64,000 nucleotides of DNA, taken from the NCBI GenBank assembly GCA_045805265.1, contig JBJMLO010000030.1, forward strand, positions 62,001-126,000, in the 5' to 3' direction. The translations under genes were made by a program, and so were the position numbers. This document shows, one piece after another, positions 16,167 through 25,247 of this stretch; within the stretch, counting starts at the first letter, position 1; the number at the start of each line of letters is the position of its first letter. The stretch is from JBJMLO01 sp045805265. Lineage in GTDB: Bacteria > Actinomycetota > UBA4738 > JACQTL01. A model generated the notes under the pieces. The model saw only the letters and a list, made by a program, of their open reading frames with translations, made no database searches and was not told the origin of the DNA.

Positions 16167-17351
16167 CTACGAGGTCAGGCCCAGGGTCTTGGCCACGTTC
16201 GCCCGGAGGATCTCGCCGGTTCCCTCATACAGGCGCATGGCCCGCACGTCGCGGTACCAGCCTTCCAGGCCCAACTCGGTCATGAAGCCGTTGCCGCCGT
16301 GGACCTGGATCGCTCGGTCGGCGACGCGGCCCACCATCTCGGCGGCGACCATCTTCGCCAGCGCGGCCTGCCGGCGGCCGTCCGCGCCGTCGTCGATCTC
16401 CGAGGCCTGCTGGTACACGAGCAGCCGGGCCTGCTCCAGCTCGGCGTAGGACTCCACGATCATGCCCTGCACGAACTGGTTGGCCCCGATAGGACGGCCG
16501 AACGCGGTGCGGTCGTTCGCGTATTCGATCGAGCGGTCCAGCAGGTACCGAGCCAGCCCGAGGGCCCGCGCGGCGATCTGCAGCCGCGCGCCGTTGATCC
16601 CACGCATCGCCGAGTAGAACCCGAAGCCCTCCTTGCCCAGGATCTCCGCGTCGGTGACCTCCACGCCCTCGAACGTCATCTCCACCGGGTTCTGGAACGG
16701 GGACATCGTTCGCTGGACGCGGGTCACGGAGTAGCCAGGCTTGTCGGCATCGACGAAGAACGCGGTGATCCCGCCCTGCGCGCGCTTCTCGCCGTCGCTC
16801 ACGGCGAACACCAGCGCGAACTCCGCCTCTCCCCCGCCGGTGATGAAGTGCTTCCGACCGGTGATCCTCCAGGTGCCCTCGCCGGTCTTCTCGGCCTTGG
16901 TCTGGATGCGGGTGGCGTCGGAGCCGGCGCCAGGCTCGGTCAGCGCAAAGCAGGTCGTCTTGTCCGCCCGCATGAGCGGCTCCAGGTACTTCTCGCGCTG
17001 CTGCCCCGTGCAGTCGACGTAGATCGGCGTGGGGCCGCTGATCACGGGGAAGATCGACTCGATCTGGGGCAGGATCAGGCCGCTGCGGGCCGCCTCCTCG
17101 TGCAGCAGCACCTGGCCCAGGTAGGGCAGTCCGCCCCCGCCCACCTCCTCGGGCATGTGCAGCGTGTAGAACCCCAGCTCGGCGGAGCGCTTGCGGAGCT
17201 TCAGGCTCTCCTCTTTGATCGCCCCGAAAGTACCGGTCTCGAGGATCTCCTCCCGGTACGAGTCCTCCAGCGGCCGGACCTCCCGCTCGATGAAGTCGCG
17301 CAGCGTGTTCCGCAGGTCGACGATCTCCTCGGGGATGTTCAGCAGCGGCAT
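16167..17351 (-). CDS. Acyl-CoA dehydrogenase
   Basis: 394 aa. FAD-binding motifs ALTEPGAGSDA and ITGRKHFITGGGEA lie in the middle domain, and the catalytic Glu376 in LYEGTGEILR. It is clearly different from the acyl-CoA dehydrogenase 2.3 kb upstream, so it is not a recent duplicate. ATG 17351. A tandem TetR-type operator-like element lies 50-90 bases upstream, suggesting control by a fatty-acid- or acyl-CoA-responsive repressor that is not encoded here. Confidence 0.93.
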   Translation of the reverse strand: MPLLNIPEEIVDLRNTLRDFIEREVRPLEDSYREEILETGTFGAIKEESLKLRKRSAELGFYTLHMPEEVGGGGLPYLGQVLLHEEAARSGLILPQIESIFPVISGPTPIYVDCTGQQREKYLEPLMRADKTTCFALTEPGAGSDATRIQTKAEKTGEGTWRITGRKHFITGGGEAEFALVFAVSDGEKRAQGGITAFFVDADKPGYSVTRVQRTMSPFQNPVEMTFEGVEVTDAEILGKEGFGFYSAMRGINGARLQIAARALGLARYLLDRSIEYANDRTAFGRPIGANQFVQGMIVESYAELEQARLLVYQQASEIDDGADGRRQAALAKMVAAEMVGRVADRAIQVHGGNGFMTELGLEGWYRDVRAMRLYEGTGEILRANVAKTLGLTS

Positions 17352-17400
17352 GTCCCGTCCTCCTGCCGGCCTGACGGCCCTCGGCGATGCCCGACCTCAC

Positions 17401-17440
17401 AACCTACCGGAGCGTAGGTTACCGAAGGGTAGTTTACCCG
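17401..17440 (-). promoter_or_regulatory. Tandem palindromic operator candidate upstream of acyl-CoA dehydrogenase
   Basis: A perfect inverted repeat AACCTAC-N6-GTAGGTT (17401-17420) overlaps a 15-base direct repeat, ACCGGAGCGTAGGTT at 17406 and ACCGAAGGGTAGTTT at 17421. TACCG-N-CGGTA-like dyads are common TetR-family operator cores in actinobacteria. It lies in the promoter position, 50 bases upstream of the ATG at 17351. The regulator is unknown. Confidence 0.55.
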
Positions 17441-17469
17441 ACGGCTCCGGGTTCATGCCGGTTCCCCGG

Positions 17470-17850
17470 TCACCGGATCCGGGTCGGCCGCCAGATCCGG
17501 CGCAGGCCGATCACGAGGACCGGCCCGGCCACGGCCAGGAACAGCAGGAAGAACGGTCCAGTCGGGCTCCCCCCCATGAACGGGAACGCGTAGATGTAGA
17601 TCCACCAGAGCAGGACGACCAGGACGAGCGACGTCACGCCCCGTCCGATCCACCCGTGGCTGAGCGGCCCCGGGCGGCTGTTCGAGTACTCGACCTCGAA
17701 CGGCTCCGCCGGCGGCCGGCCGCGGGGATCGTCCGCGCGGACGGGCGTGCCGGGGGGCGGCACCAGCCGCGGGGAGTAGCACCGCAGACACCACGCCACG
17801 TCATCGTGGAGTCCCGCCCCGCACACCTGGCAGCGGCTCATCGGGGTCAT
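17470..17850 (-). CDS. Small membrane protein with N-terminal zinc ribbon
   Basis: 126 aa from ATG 17850. Cys7-x2-Cys10 and Cys21-x2-Cys24 form a zinc ribbon. A Pro-rich linker leads to two predicted membrane helices (about 72-92 and 97-117), and the protein ends with a basic tail. This combination is common in actinobacteria and has no known function. It lies 74 bp downstream of the M24 peptidase gene on the same strand. A long open frame continues upstream through other genes but has no protein character there. Confidence 0.68.
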   Translation of the reverse strand: MTPMSRCQVCGAGLHDDVAWCLRCYSPRLVPPPGTPVRADDPRGRPPAEPFEVEYSNSRPGPLSHGWIGRGVTSLVLVVLLWWIYIYAFPFMGGSPTGPFFLLFLAVAGPVLVIGLRRIWRPTRIR

Positions 17851-17924
17851 GATCCGCGTTCCGGTGCCGTTACTCCAGCCTCGCGCGCAAGATGGGCTCA
17901 GGCCTCGCGGACCGGCCCGGCGAA

Positions 17925-19022
17925 TCAGGCCACGGTCTCGAGGTCCCGCGACGCCCGGTTCAGGCGCTGTGCGCCGGTCTCGGTGACCGTGACGATGTCC
18001 TCGATGCGCACCCCGTACCGGCCCTCCAGGTAGATCCCCGGCTCGATCGAGAAGCACATGCCGGGCTCGAGCGGTTCGCGGTTCCCGGTGACGATGTAGG
18101 GCGGCTCGTGGACGTCGAGCCCGATCCCGTGCCCGGTCCGGTGCACGAAGTGCTCCCCATACCCGGCCATCGCGATCACCTCGCGGGCGGCGGCATCGAC
18201 GTCCTCGGCGGCGACGCCGGGCCGGACGGCCCGGAAGGCGGCCTCCTGGGCCTCCTGGACCACGTCGTAGACCTGGGAGAACCCGTCCGGAGGACGCTCC
18301 ACGACGACCGTCCGCGTGATGTCGGAGCAGTAGCCGCCGACCGTGCCCCCGAAGTCCATGACGACCTCCTCCCCCGCCCGGATCGGCCGGGCTCCGGGCT
18401 CGTGGTGAGGGGAGGCCCCGTTGGGTCCCGATGCGACGATCGTGAACTCCACGGTGTCGTGGCCGTGCTCCCGCAGGAGCCCGTCGAGCGCCTCGGCCAC
18501 CTCCTCCTCCCGCAAGCCGCCCATCCGAAGGGCGGTCACCCGGCGAAACGCCTCGTCGGCGCCGCGGGCCGCCCGCGCCAGCAGCTCGAGCTCCTGGGGG
18601 TCCTTCCGTTCCCGGAGGCTCGACACGACGGCGCTCCCGGCCCGCCACGTCGCACCGGGCACCGCCCGCTGGAGCCCCAGCAGGTGGACGGCCCACGTCA
18701 TGTCGCTCACGGCGACCACACCCTGACCGGACACCATGCCGCCCAGGACTGCGTAGGGATCCTCGCCGTCGGGCCAGGAGGCCAGCTCGATCCGCTCCCC
18801 CACGGGCGACGCGGCCGCCCGGGGCCGTTCCAGCTCCGGGACCAGGAGAACCGGGTCCGCGCCCGGTCGCAGGACCAGGCAGGTCAGCCGCTCGAACGCC
18901 GGCGCGTCGTACCCCGTCAGGTAGCGGAGATCGGCAGAGGGAGTCAGCAGGAGCGCGCCCAGCTCGGCCTCCCGGGTGGCCGTGACCGCTCGCCGAAGTC
19001 GGTCGTCGAACGGGGTGGCCAT
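17925..19022 (-). CDS. M24 family metallopeptidase (Xaa-Pro aminopeptidase-like)
   Basis: 365 aa from ATG 19022. The pita-bread fold follows an N-terminal creatinase-like domain (1-125). The five metal ligands can be seen: Asp in VVMDFGG, Asp in SDITR, His in TGHGIGLDVHE, Glu in SIEPGIY and Glu in RIEDIV. It is expected to bind two Mn or Co ions and to remove N-terminal residues before proline. Cytoplasmic, no signal peptide. The open frame continues to 19277, but that part is not conserved-looking. Confidence 0.92.
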   Translation of the reverse strand: MATPFDDRLRRAVTATREAELGALLLTPSADLRYLTGYDAPAFERLTCLVLRPGADPVLLVPELERPRAAASPVGERIELASWPDGEDPYAVLGGMVSGQGVVAVSDMTWAVHLLGLQRAVPGATWRAGSAVVSSLRERKDPQELELLARAARGADEAFRRVTALRMGGLREEEVAEALDGLLREHGHDTVEFTIVASGPNGASPHHEPGARPIRAGEEVVMDFGGTVGGYCSDITRTVVVERPPDGFSQVYDVVQEAQEAAFRAVRPGVAAEDVDAAAREVIAMAGYGEHFVHRTGHGIGLDVHEPPYIVTGNREPLEPGMCFSIEPGIYLEGRYGVRIEDIVTVTETGAQRLNRASRDLETVA

Positions 19023-19167
19023 GACGGCGGAATGATAGCGGCGACGCCTTCGCGGAGACCCGGAGTGGCCTTCTCGGCGCCGATCCGGTATGAAAGCCCA
19101 TCGAGCCGCCGATCGGGCGGACGACATGGGTGGGGAATCGGGAACCAACCCCCAGGAGGAGGATGCA

Positions 19168-19422
19168 ATGCCGCTGTACATGGACGTGCACAAGCAGCTG
19201 CCGGAGGGAACGACGGCCGCCGACGTGGCCGGCGCGCACGCGGCCGACGTCGCGACCCAGGAGAAGTACGGGGTCAACTACCTCAAGTACTGGGTGGACG
19301 ACAAGGACGGCAAGGTGTTCTGCCTGGTGGAGGCGCCGGACGCCGAGACGGCCGCCACCGTGCACCGCGAGGCGCACGGCCTGGTGGCCGACGAGATCTA
19401 CGAGGTCTCCGAGGGCTCGTAA
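19168..19422 (+). CDS. DUF4242 family (SCO4226-like nickel-binding) protein
   Basis: 84 aa with an AGGAGGA Shine-Dalgarno before ATG 19168. The MPLYMDVHKQLPEGTTAADV start, an alpha/beta ferredoxin-like pattern, and VFCLVEAPDAETAATVHREAHG match DUF4242, whose Streptomyces member SCO4226 was described as a nickel-binding protein. Metal binding by this copy is inferred. Monocistronic, divergent from the M24 peptidase. Confidence 0.82.
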   Translation: MPLYMDVHKQLPEGTTAADVAGAHAADVATQEKYGVNYLKYWVDDKDGKVFCLVEAPDAETAATVHREAHGLVADEIYEVSEGS

Positions 19423-19425
19423 CGC

Positions 19426-20349
19426 TCACAGCTTCAGCCTGATCGGGAGGCGGATCAGCTCGAAGGTCGCCGGCGTCGTGCCGAGCACGTCGCCGTCCGC
19501 CTGAATTGGCAGCGGCCGCTCGGCGTCGAGCGTGATCGTCCGGCCCTTGTACTCGCCCACGTTCGGGTCGGGCAGGTAGTCGCCGTGGTACAGCTTCGGC
19601 AGCCGGGTGAACGCCTCCGATCGGGGCCCCCGGAACACCAGCACGTCGAGGAGCCCGTCGCTCGGCCACGACCTCGGCGAGATGCGCATCCCGCCGTTCT
19701 GGAACTGGCAGTTGGCGACCACCACGTCGTTCGCGGTGCCCCCCACCTCGGTGTCGCCGACGCGCAACGTGATCTCCGGGGCCTTGAACCTGCTGAGGGC
19801 GAACCAGAATCCGAGGAAGTCGCGACCCCGTCCGAGCCCCTTGGGGAGCCGCGCCGACCGAGCGGTCATCGCGCCTCCCAGGCCGGCCTCCGCGATGCCG
19901 GCGAAGTACCGGCTGGCGGTCGCCCCCTCCGCGGTCGTGTACGTGACCTTGCCCGCGTCGATGGGGAACAGCCGGTCGCCGGCGAGGATCGCCGAGCCCC
20001 GGGTGGCGTCCCCGGCCAGCCCGAACGTCTTCACGAAGTCGTTCCCGGAGCCTGCGGCCACGACGCCCAGCACCGCCTCGGGCTCGACGGGCCGGTCGCC
20101 CTCGATCATGCCGTTCACGACCTCGTTCACGGTGCCGTCCCCCCCGACGGCGACCAGGAACCGGTGCCCGTCGCGCAGGGCCTCCCGGGCCAGCCGCTCG
20201 GCGTCGCCCGGGGCGCGCGTCTCCACGATCTCGTACTCGAGGCCACGCCTCCGGAGGGCCCGCTCCAGCTCCGGGAGCTCTTGGGCCACCCTGCCGCGCC
20301 CGGCCCTGGGGTTGGCGATGACGTACAGCGGACCGAACGGGCTGCTCAC
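19426..20349 (-). CDS. Diacylglycerol-kinase-like lipid kinase
   Basis: 307 aa, DagK/YegS-type. The nucleotide-binding GGDGT loop is at residues 69-73 and the family GSGNDF motif about 30 residues later. The C-terminal beta-sandwich domain contains the QADGD motif near the end. Such enzymes phosphorylate diacylglycerol, sphingosine-like or phosphatidylinositol-type lipids at the membrane; the substrate is unknown. It lies 27 bp downstream of the helicase gene stop on the same strand. A second family member lies 4 kb away. Confidence 0.88.
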   Translation of the reverse strand: MSSPFGPLYVIANPRAGRGRVAQELPELERALRRRGLEYEIVETRAPGDAERLAREALRDGHRFLVAVGGDGTVNEVVNGMIEGDRPVEPEAVLGVVAAGSGNDFVKTFGLAGDATRGSAILAGDRLFPIDAGKVTYTTAEGATASRYFAGIAEAGLGGAMTARSARLPKGLGRGRDFLGFWFALSRFKAPEITLRVGDTEVGGTANDVVVANCQFQNGGMRISPRSWPSDGLLDVLVFRGPRSEAFTRLPKLYHGDYLPDPNVGEYKGRTITLDAERPLPIQADGDVLGTTPATFELIRLPIRLKL

Positions 20350-20376
20350 GGTGCGCCCCCGGTCGCGAGGCCCGAG

Positions 20377-23043
20377 TCAGACACCGGTGTAGGCGACCAC
20401 GCTCCGGTTCACGGCCTCGCGCGCCCGGCGGGCCAGCTGGGCCGACTCGCCGCCCGCCACCTCCTCCAGCTGGCGCAGGAGGTCGACGAGCAGCTTGCAG
20501 CTCCGGACGAAGTCCCCGGGGGCCATGTCCATCTCGACCAGCACGTCCTCGAGGGGCTTGCCCTCGGCCCAGTGGAAGACCGTGGTGGCGAAGCCGGGGT
20601 CCGGCTCGCGGCACAGCTCCACGCCGCCGGCGTCCTCGACGCGCCGGATCCGCCGGTAGGTCTGGACCAGCCGCCGGTAGCGTTCCTCGGTCTGTGCGGT
20701 CGGCAGATGTGCGGAGACCGGCGCCCGTTCCCGGCCCCGGTGCTCGTACACGACGGAGGAGACCAGCGCGGCGAACTCCGCCGGTGACAGACCGGCGAAC
20801 ACCCCGCGGGCCAGGCACTCGGCCATCAGGATGTCGCCCTCACCGTAGATCCGGGCCAGCATCTCGCCCTTGGGCTCGATCGAGAAGTCCTGGACGTAGC
20901 CGAGCTCGCCCAGCACCCCCAACACACGGTCGAACTGCCGGGCCACCGTCTCGGTCCGGGCCCGGATCCGCCGGTCCAGTCCGGAGATCTGCCGTTCCAC
21001 CTCCGAGACCCGCGCGGCCCACCGCTCGTGCTTCGCCCGCTCCGGGCAGGAGTGGCAGGGGTGTTGCGCGGCCTTCTCCTCCAGTTCGCGGGCCTTCCGG
21101 GCGGCGCCGGCGTCCAGCCGGTCCCGGCGCTGCCGCGGCGGTCGAAACTCGAGCGTCGCCATCTTCGCGGCCAGGTCCCGCTGGACCCGCTTGCTCCGGA
21201 TCGAGCCGCGCGGCGGCGGCACCCTGGTCACGACCTCGGGGGGGTCCTGGAAGTCGTTGGGGCCCAGCCGGACGATCCGCCGCGTCTGGGTCAGCACCGT
21301 CGGGCGCCCCTCGCGGTTCGTGACCACCGCGACTAGCCCCCGGCGGCGCGCGGACGGCACGAACACCACGTCGCCCGGCCGCAGCGCGACGAGCGCCTCC
21401 CGCACGGCCCCGACCCGGGACTCCCGCTGTCCCCGGCGGGCGTCCTCGCGGATACGCGCGGCACGTTCCCGCAGCGCCCAGTACTCGGCGAAGTCCCCGA
21501 GGTGGCATTGCATCTGTTCCCGGTAGCCGTCCACGAACGCCCGCCGGCGCTCGAGCTCGCGTTCCTGGACCACGACGCCACGGTCGGCCAGGAACTGGGC
21601 GAACGAGGAGTTCAGCAGGTGGTGGGACTCTTCCCGCGTGTACTTGCGGACCAGGTTCACGGCCATGTTGTAGGACGGCCGGAACGATGAGGTCAGCTCG
21701 TAGGTCCGGGTCGAGGCCAGCGACGCGATCCGCTCGAACGTGACGTCCGGCCGGGTCTGGTACACGACCACCGCGTGCCCGAGGGGGTCGATCCCCCGCC
21801 GCCCGGCCCGGCCCGTGAGCTGCGTGTACTCCCCCGGCGTGAGCATCTCGTGGCGCTCGCCCTGGAACTTGACCACGTCGTCGATGACCACGGTCTTGGC
21901 CGGCATGTTGATGCCGAGCGAGAGGGTCTCGGTGGCGAACACCACCCTCACCAGGCCCTGCTTGAACAGGTCCTCGACGGTCTCCTTGAACAGCGGCAGC
22001 ATCCCGGCGTGGTGGGCCGAGATCCCCGCGGCGAGCGCCTCGCGGAACTCGTAGAACCCCAGCGTCGCGAGGTCCTCGTCGCCCATCCACGCGGCCCGCA
22101 TCTCCGCGAACTCCCGGATCCGGTCGTTCTCGGCCCTGGTGGTCAGCCGGATCCCCGAGTCCAGGAGCCACCGCACGCTGCGGTCGCACCCGGCCCGGCT
22201 GAACACGAAGTAGATCGCCGGGAGCATCCCGTTCTCCGCGAGGATCTCGACGACCTCCTCCCGGGTCGGCGCGTACACGCGCCGGTGGCCTTCCCGGGGC
22301 CTGGACTGCCGCGCCAGCTGCCGGGACCCGGAATGCGGCCGGTACCGGACGTTGGAGCGCAGCTCGCGCTGCTCCAGCGACACGATGTACGGGTTGGGCA
22401 CGAGGTGGCCGTCCACGTCCGTGTGCATCGGGTGCAGCTCCTGGCCCACCAGGTAGTGCTGCTCGAGGGGGACCGGGCGCTTCTCCTCGATCACGACGCG
22501 GGTCGGGCCCCGGAGCGTGCCGACCCACTCGCCGAACTCCTCGGCGTTGCTCACCGTCGCCGACAGGCACACCACGCGCACGGTCAGCGGGAGGTGGATC
22601 AGCACCTCCTCCCACACGGCGCCGCGATAGGGGTCCTGGAGGTAGTGGACCTCGTCCATCACGACGTAGGCGAGGCCCTCCAACGTGGTGGAGGACTCGT
22701 ACAGCATGTTCCGCAGGACCTCGGTGGTCATCACCACCAGGGGCGCCTCGGAGTTGATGGAGTTGTCGCCCGTCAGCAACCCGACCTTCCCGGCGCCGTA
22801 CCGCGCCACGAAGTCGCCGAACTTCTGGTTCGACAGCGCCTTCAGCGGCGTGGTGTAGAAGGCCTTGCGCCCGTCCGCCAGGGCCCGGTCGACGGCGTAC
22901 TCGGCCACGATCGTCTTCCCCGAGCCGGTCGGGGCGGCCACGAGCACGGACTCCCCCCCATCGAGCGCCTCGATGGCCGTGACCTGGAACTCGTCCAGCG
23001 GGAACGGGTACAGCGCACGGAAGCGTTCGAGATCCGATGGCAT
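20377..23043 (-). CDS. helY: DEAD/DEAH-box RNA helicase, HelY/Ski2-like
   Basis: 888 aa from ATG 23043, where conserved sequence begins (the frame extends to 23163 without homology). Walker A APTGSGKT (37-44), a DEVH box, and motif VI (QLTGRAGRRGID) place it in the Ski2/Mtr4 group. The C-terminal half has a beta-barrel/helical insertion and a DSHCT-type domain. HelY orthologues lie beside tatC-tatA-pafCB in many actinomycetes; here tatC is only 3 kb away on the same strand, which supports the name. It probably acts in RNA turnover, although its cellular role is poorly defined. Confidence 0.9.
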   Translation of the reverse strand: MPSDLERFRALYPFPLDEFQVTAIEALDGGESVLVAAPTGSGKTIVAEYAVDRALADGRKAFYTTPLKALSNQKFGDFVARYGAGKVGLLTGDNSINSEAPLVVMTTEVLRNMLYESSTTLEGLAYVVMDEVHYLQDPYRGAVWEEVLIHLPLTVRVVCLSATVSNAEEFGEWVGTLRGPTRVVIEEKRPVPLEQHYLVGQELHPMHTDVDGHLVPNPYIVSLEQRELRSNVRYRPHSGSRQLARQSRPREGHRRVYAPTREEVVEILAENGMLPAIYFVFSRAGCDRSVRWLLDSGIRLTTRAENDRIREFAEMRAAWMGDEDLATLGFYEFREALAAGISAHHAGMLPLFKETVEDLFKQGLVRVVFATETLSLGINMPAKTVVIDDVVKFQGERHEMLTPGEYTQLTGRAGRRGIDPLGHAVVVYQTRPDVTFERIASLASTRTYELTSSFRPSYNMAVNLVRKYTREESHHLLNSSFAQFLADRGVVVQERELERRRAFVDGYREQMQCHLGDFAEYWALRERAARIREDARRGQRESRVGAVREALVALRPGDVVFVPSARRRGLVAVVTNREGRPTVLTQTRRIVRLGPNDFQDPPEVVTRVPPPRGSIRSKRVQRDLAAKMATLEFRPPRQRRDRLDAGAARKARELEEKAAQHPCHSCPERAKHERWAARVSEVERQISGLDRRIRARTETVARQFDRVLGVLGELGYVQDFSIEPKGEMLARIYGEGDILMAECLARGVFAGLSPAEFAALVSSVVYEHRGRERAPVSAHLPTAQTEERYRRLVQTYRRIRRVEDAGGVELCREPDPGFATTVFHWAEGKPLEDVLVEMDMAPGDFVRSCKLLVDLLRQLEEVAGGESAQLARRAREAVNRSVVAYTGV

Positions 23044-23137
23044 GAATCCCAGTCTACGGAGCGCGCCGCGCGTGTCCGACGGAGAACCTGGCCCCGGGGT
23101 CAGGCCGGGAAGGGACTCCCGCCGTACATCATCACTG

Positions 23138-23533
23138 TCAGCCCTGGCAGCTGACGCGCACAAACTTCCAGCCTCGACTGGGGACTTGCACGTCGAAGGG
23201 ATCCGGGCAGTCGGCTGACTCCATCGTTACCGCCAACTCGTAGCCTCCCGACGGCAGTTCGATGCTGAAGCCGTTCGCCGCCGTGGACCTGAGATGGGCG
23301 ACTACTCCACTGTCCCATGAGCTGATGACCACGATCGCGTCGGCCATATAGTCGGGGGCCCCCAACCCCGGAGCAGCTACGTTCCACGTCTCGCCGAAGA
23401 CACCCGCCCCCTGGTGGATGGGGGTAGCGAAAGGTGCCACCGAGAAACTGGTCCGGGCCCCATGGTGATGGCATCCCTGGAGCATGAGGAAGAAGACAAT
23501 CACCACCCATCCGGAAGTCCGCGGACCTCTCAT
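23138..23533 (-). CDS. Putative small lipoprotein
   Basis: 131 aa. A positive N-terminus, hydrophobic stretch and LQGC lipobox (Cys21) followed by HHH suggest a lipoprotein. The remainder is beta-rich, with a cysteine pair near the C-terminus (in SADCPDP and VSCQG). GC content and codon choice look lower than in neighbouring genes, so it could be acquired or relaxed. No family is recognised. It stands alone between the hydrolase and the helicase. Confidence 0.55.
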   Translation of the reverse strand: MRGPRTSGWVVIVFFLMLQGCHHHGARTSFSVAPFATPIHQGAGVFGETWNVAAPGLGAPDYMADAIVVISSWDSGVVAHLRSTAANGFSIELPSGGYELAVTMESADCPDPFDVQVPSRGWKFVRVSCQG

Positions 23534-23571
23534 GCGTCCTTATACGCTGGGCTGGCGGGTTGCGGCCCGGG

Positions 23572-24309
23572 TTACAGCAGGCCGCAGAGCGTCAGGTGGC
23601 GCTCGAGGAGCAGCGTGAACTCCCCCGGCGCCTCCATGTTCGACAGGTGGCCGGCGCCGTCGATCGTCTCGAGCGTGGCGCCGGGGATCCGGTCGGCGAG
23701 CGGCGCCGTCACCGACGCCGGGATCAGCGTGTCGCCCGTGGAGGTGATCACCAGCGTCGGGACGCCGATCCCGGAGAGGTCGCCGGTCGAGTCCGGGCGC
23801 TCGGCCATGCCCCGCGCGGCAGCGGCGACCGAACTGGCCGGCTGGGCCGCGACGATGTCCCGCACGTCCCTCCACAGGTCGTCGTCCGCGCCGTCCGACA
23901 GCAGCGGGCCGGGGTTCTCGACGAGGAACCCGTTCCCCTCGGACTCGAGGCGCGCGGCGAGCGCCAGCCGCCGTTCCCGTCCCGCGTCGTCGTCGGCCTC
24001 CGACTTGGTGTTCGCGAGGATCAGACCCCGGAACCGCTCCGGCGCCTGCCGCCACATCTCGAACGCGACGTAGCCGCCCATCGAGAGCCCGCACACGACG
24101 GCCTGGTCGGCCTGCGCGGTGTCCATCGCCTCGAGGACCCGCTTGGCGGCCAGATCCATGGTCATCACGTCCCCGACGCCGGGCTGGCTGCCGAACCCCG
24201 GCAGCGACGGCGCGAGCACCTGCACCGAGCCCGCGAGGGCTCCGGACTGGAAGTCCCACATGGTCCCGTCCAGCGGGAACGCGTGGACGAGCAGCAGCGT
24301 GTCCGTCAC
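23572..24309 (-). CDS. Alpha/beta hydrolase
   Basis: 245 aa. Nucleophile Ser76 in GLSMGG, acid Asp in STGDTLIP and His in GAGHLSNME make a complete triad. HAFPLDGTMWDFQ gives the oxyanion-hole region. Related proteins include esterases, 3-oxoadipate enol-lactonases and peroxidases; substrate unknown. The start lies only 13 bp after the stop of the upstream lipid kinase, so they are probably co-transcribed. Confidence 0.88.
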   Translation of the reverse strand: MTDTLLLVHAFPLDGTMWDFQSGALAGSVQVLAPSLPGFGSQPGVGDVMTMDLAAKRVLEAMDTAQADQAVVCGLSMGGYVAFEMWRQAPERFRGLILANTKSEADDDAGRERRLALAARLESEGNGFLVENPGPLLSDGADDDLWRDVRDIVAAQPASSVAAAARGMAERPDSTGDLSGIGVPTLVITSTGDTLIPASVTAPLADRIPGATLETIDGAGHLSNMEAPGEFTLLLERHLTLCGLL

Positions 24310-24322
24310 GAGTAGCTCCTTC

Positions 24323-25234
24323 TCAGCGTCGGGGGGCGCCCTTCGGGACCACCACCTCGAGCGACTTCGGCACGACCTCGAAGACCGCCGGCAGCGGTAC
24401 GGATCGTTCCCCGTCGGCGTACACGTCGAACGGCCGGTCGGCGGCGATCTCGACCCGGGCCCCCTGGAGCATGGTCACCTTGGGGTGGGTCACGTGGGTT
24501 CCCCGGAACACCTTCGGGAAAGCCCGGAGGAAGGCGCCCCTCGACATGCCGCCGACGACGCAGACCTGGAGCAGCCCGTCGTCGAGCGACGCGCCGGCCG
24601 CCACCCGCATGCCGCCCCCGTAGGACTCCCCGTTCCCCACGGCGATGAGCATCCCCGACAGGGAGCGATGCTCGCCGTCCACCGTCACCTCGAACTGCGC
24701 CGGGGTGAACCTCCTGAGGGTCCCCACCACCGCGGCCACGTACTTCGCGGTGCCCTGGGCCTTCCATCTCATGTTGTTGGCGGTCTCGTTCACCTCGGAG
24801 TCGAAGCCGGCGCCCGCCACGTTGAGAAACCGTTCCTCCCGCCCGCCACCGCGCACCACGGCCGAGTCGATGGTCCGGAACTCGGGATCGGCCAGCAGGT
24901 GGACGGCCTCGATCGGCTTCTTCCGGTTCAGGCCGATGAACCGGCCGAAGTCGTTGCCGGTGCCGGTGGGGATCACGCCGAGCGCCGTCCCGGTCCCCAC
25001 CAGCGCGGCGCCGACCATGCCGGTCATGCCGTCGCCCCCCATCGCGGCCACGATCTCGACCCCGGCCTCGGCGCACTCCCGCGCGACCCGTGGCGGATCC
25101 TCCGCCGACTTCGACAGCCGGACCTCCGCGTTCAGCCCGAGCGTGTGGATGGCCTGGCGCACCTTGGGCAGGAGCTTCGCCGAACGCCCCCGGCCGCTCG
25201 CCGGATTGACCAGGACGACGATCCGGGGCGCCAA
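24323..25234 (-). CDS. Diacylglycerol-kinase-like lipid kinase
   Basis: 303 aa if begun at TTG 25234, which has GGAG at a suitable distance and starts 13 bp after the preceding gene's stop; no ATG or GTG lies near the conserved N-terminus (APRIVVLVNPASG). GGDGM (66-70) and TGTGNDFGR (90-98) are the nucleotide- and lipid-kinase motifs. Distinct from the copy at 19426-20349. The operon order is membrane protein, lipid kinase, hydrolase. Confidence 0.82.
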   Translation of the reverse strand: MAPRIVVLVNPASGRGRSAKLLPKVRQAIHTLGLNAEVRLSKSAEDPPRVARECAEAGVEIVAAMGGDGMTGMVGAALVGTGTALGVIPTGTGNDFGRFIGLNRKKPIEAVHLLADPEFRTIDSAVVRGGGREERFLNVAGAGFDSEVNETANNMRWKAQGTAKYVAAVVGTLRRFTPAQFEVTVDGEHRSLSGMLIAVGNGESYGGGMRVAAGASLDDGLLQVCVVGGMSRGAFLRAFPKVFRGTHVTHPKVTMLQGARVEIAADRPFDVYADGERSVPLPAVFEVVPKSLEVVVPKGAPRR

Positions 25235-25247
25235 GGATCCAGCTCCG

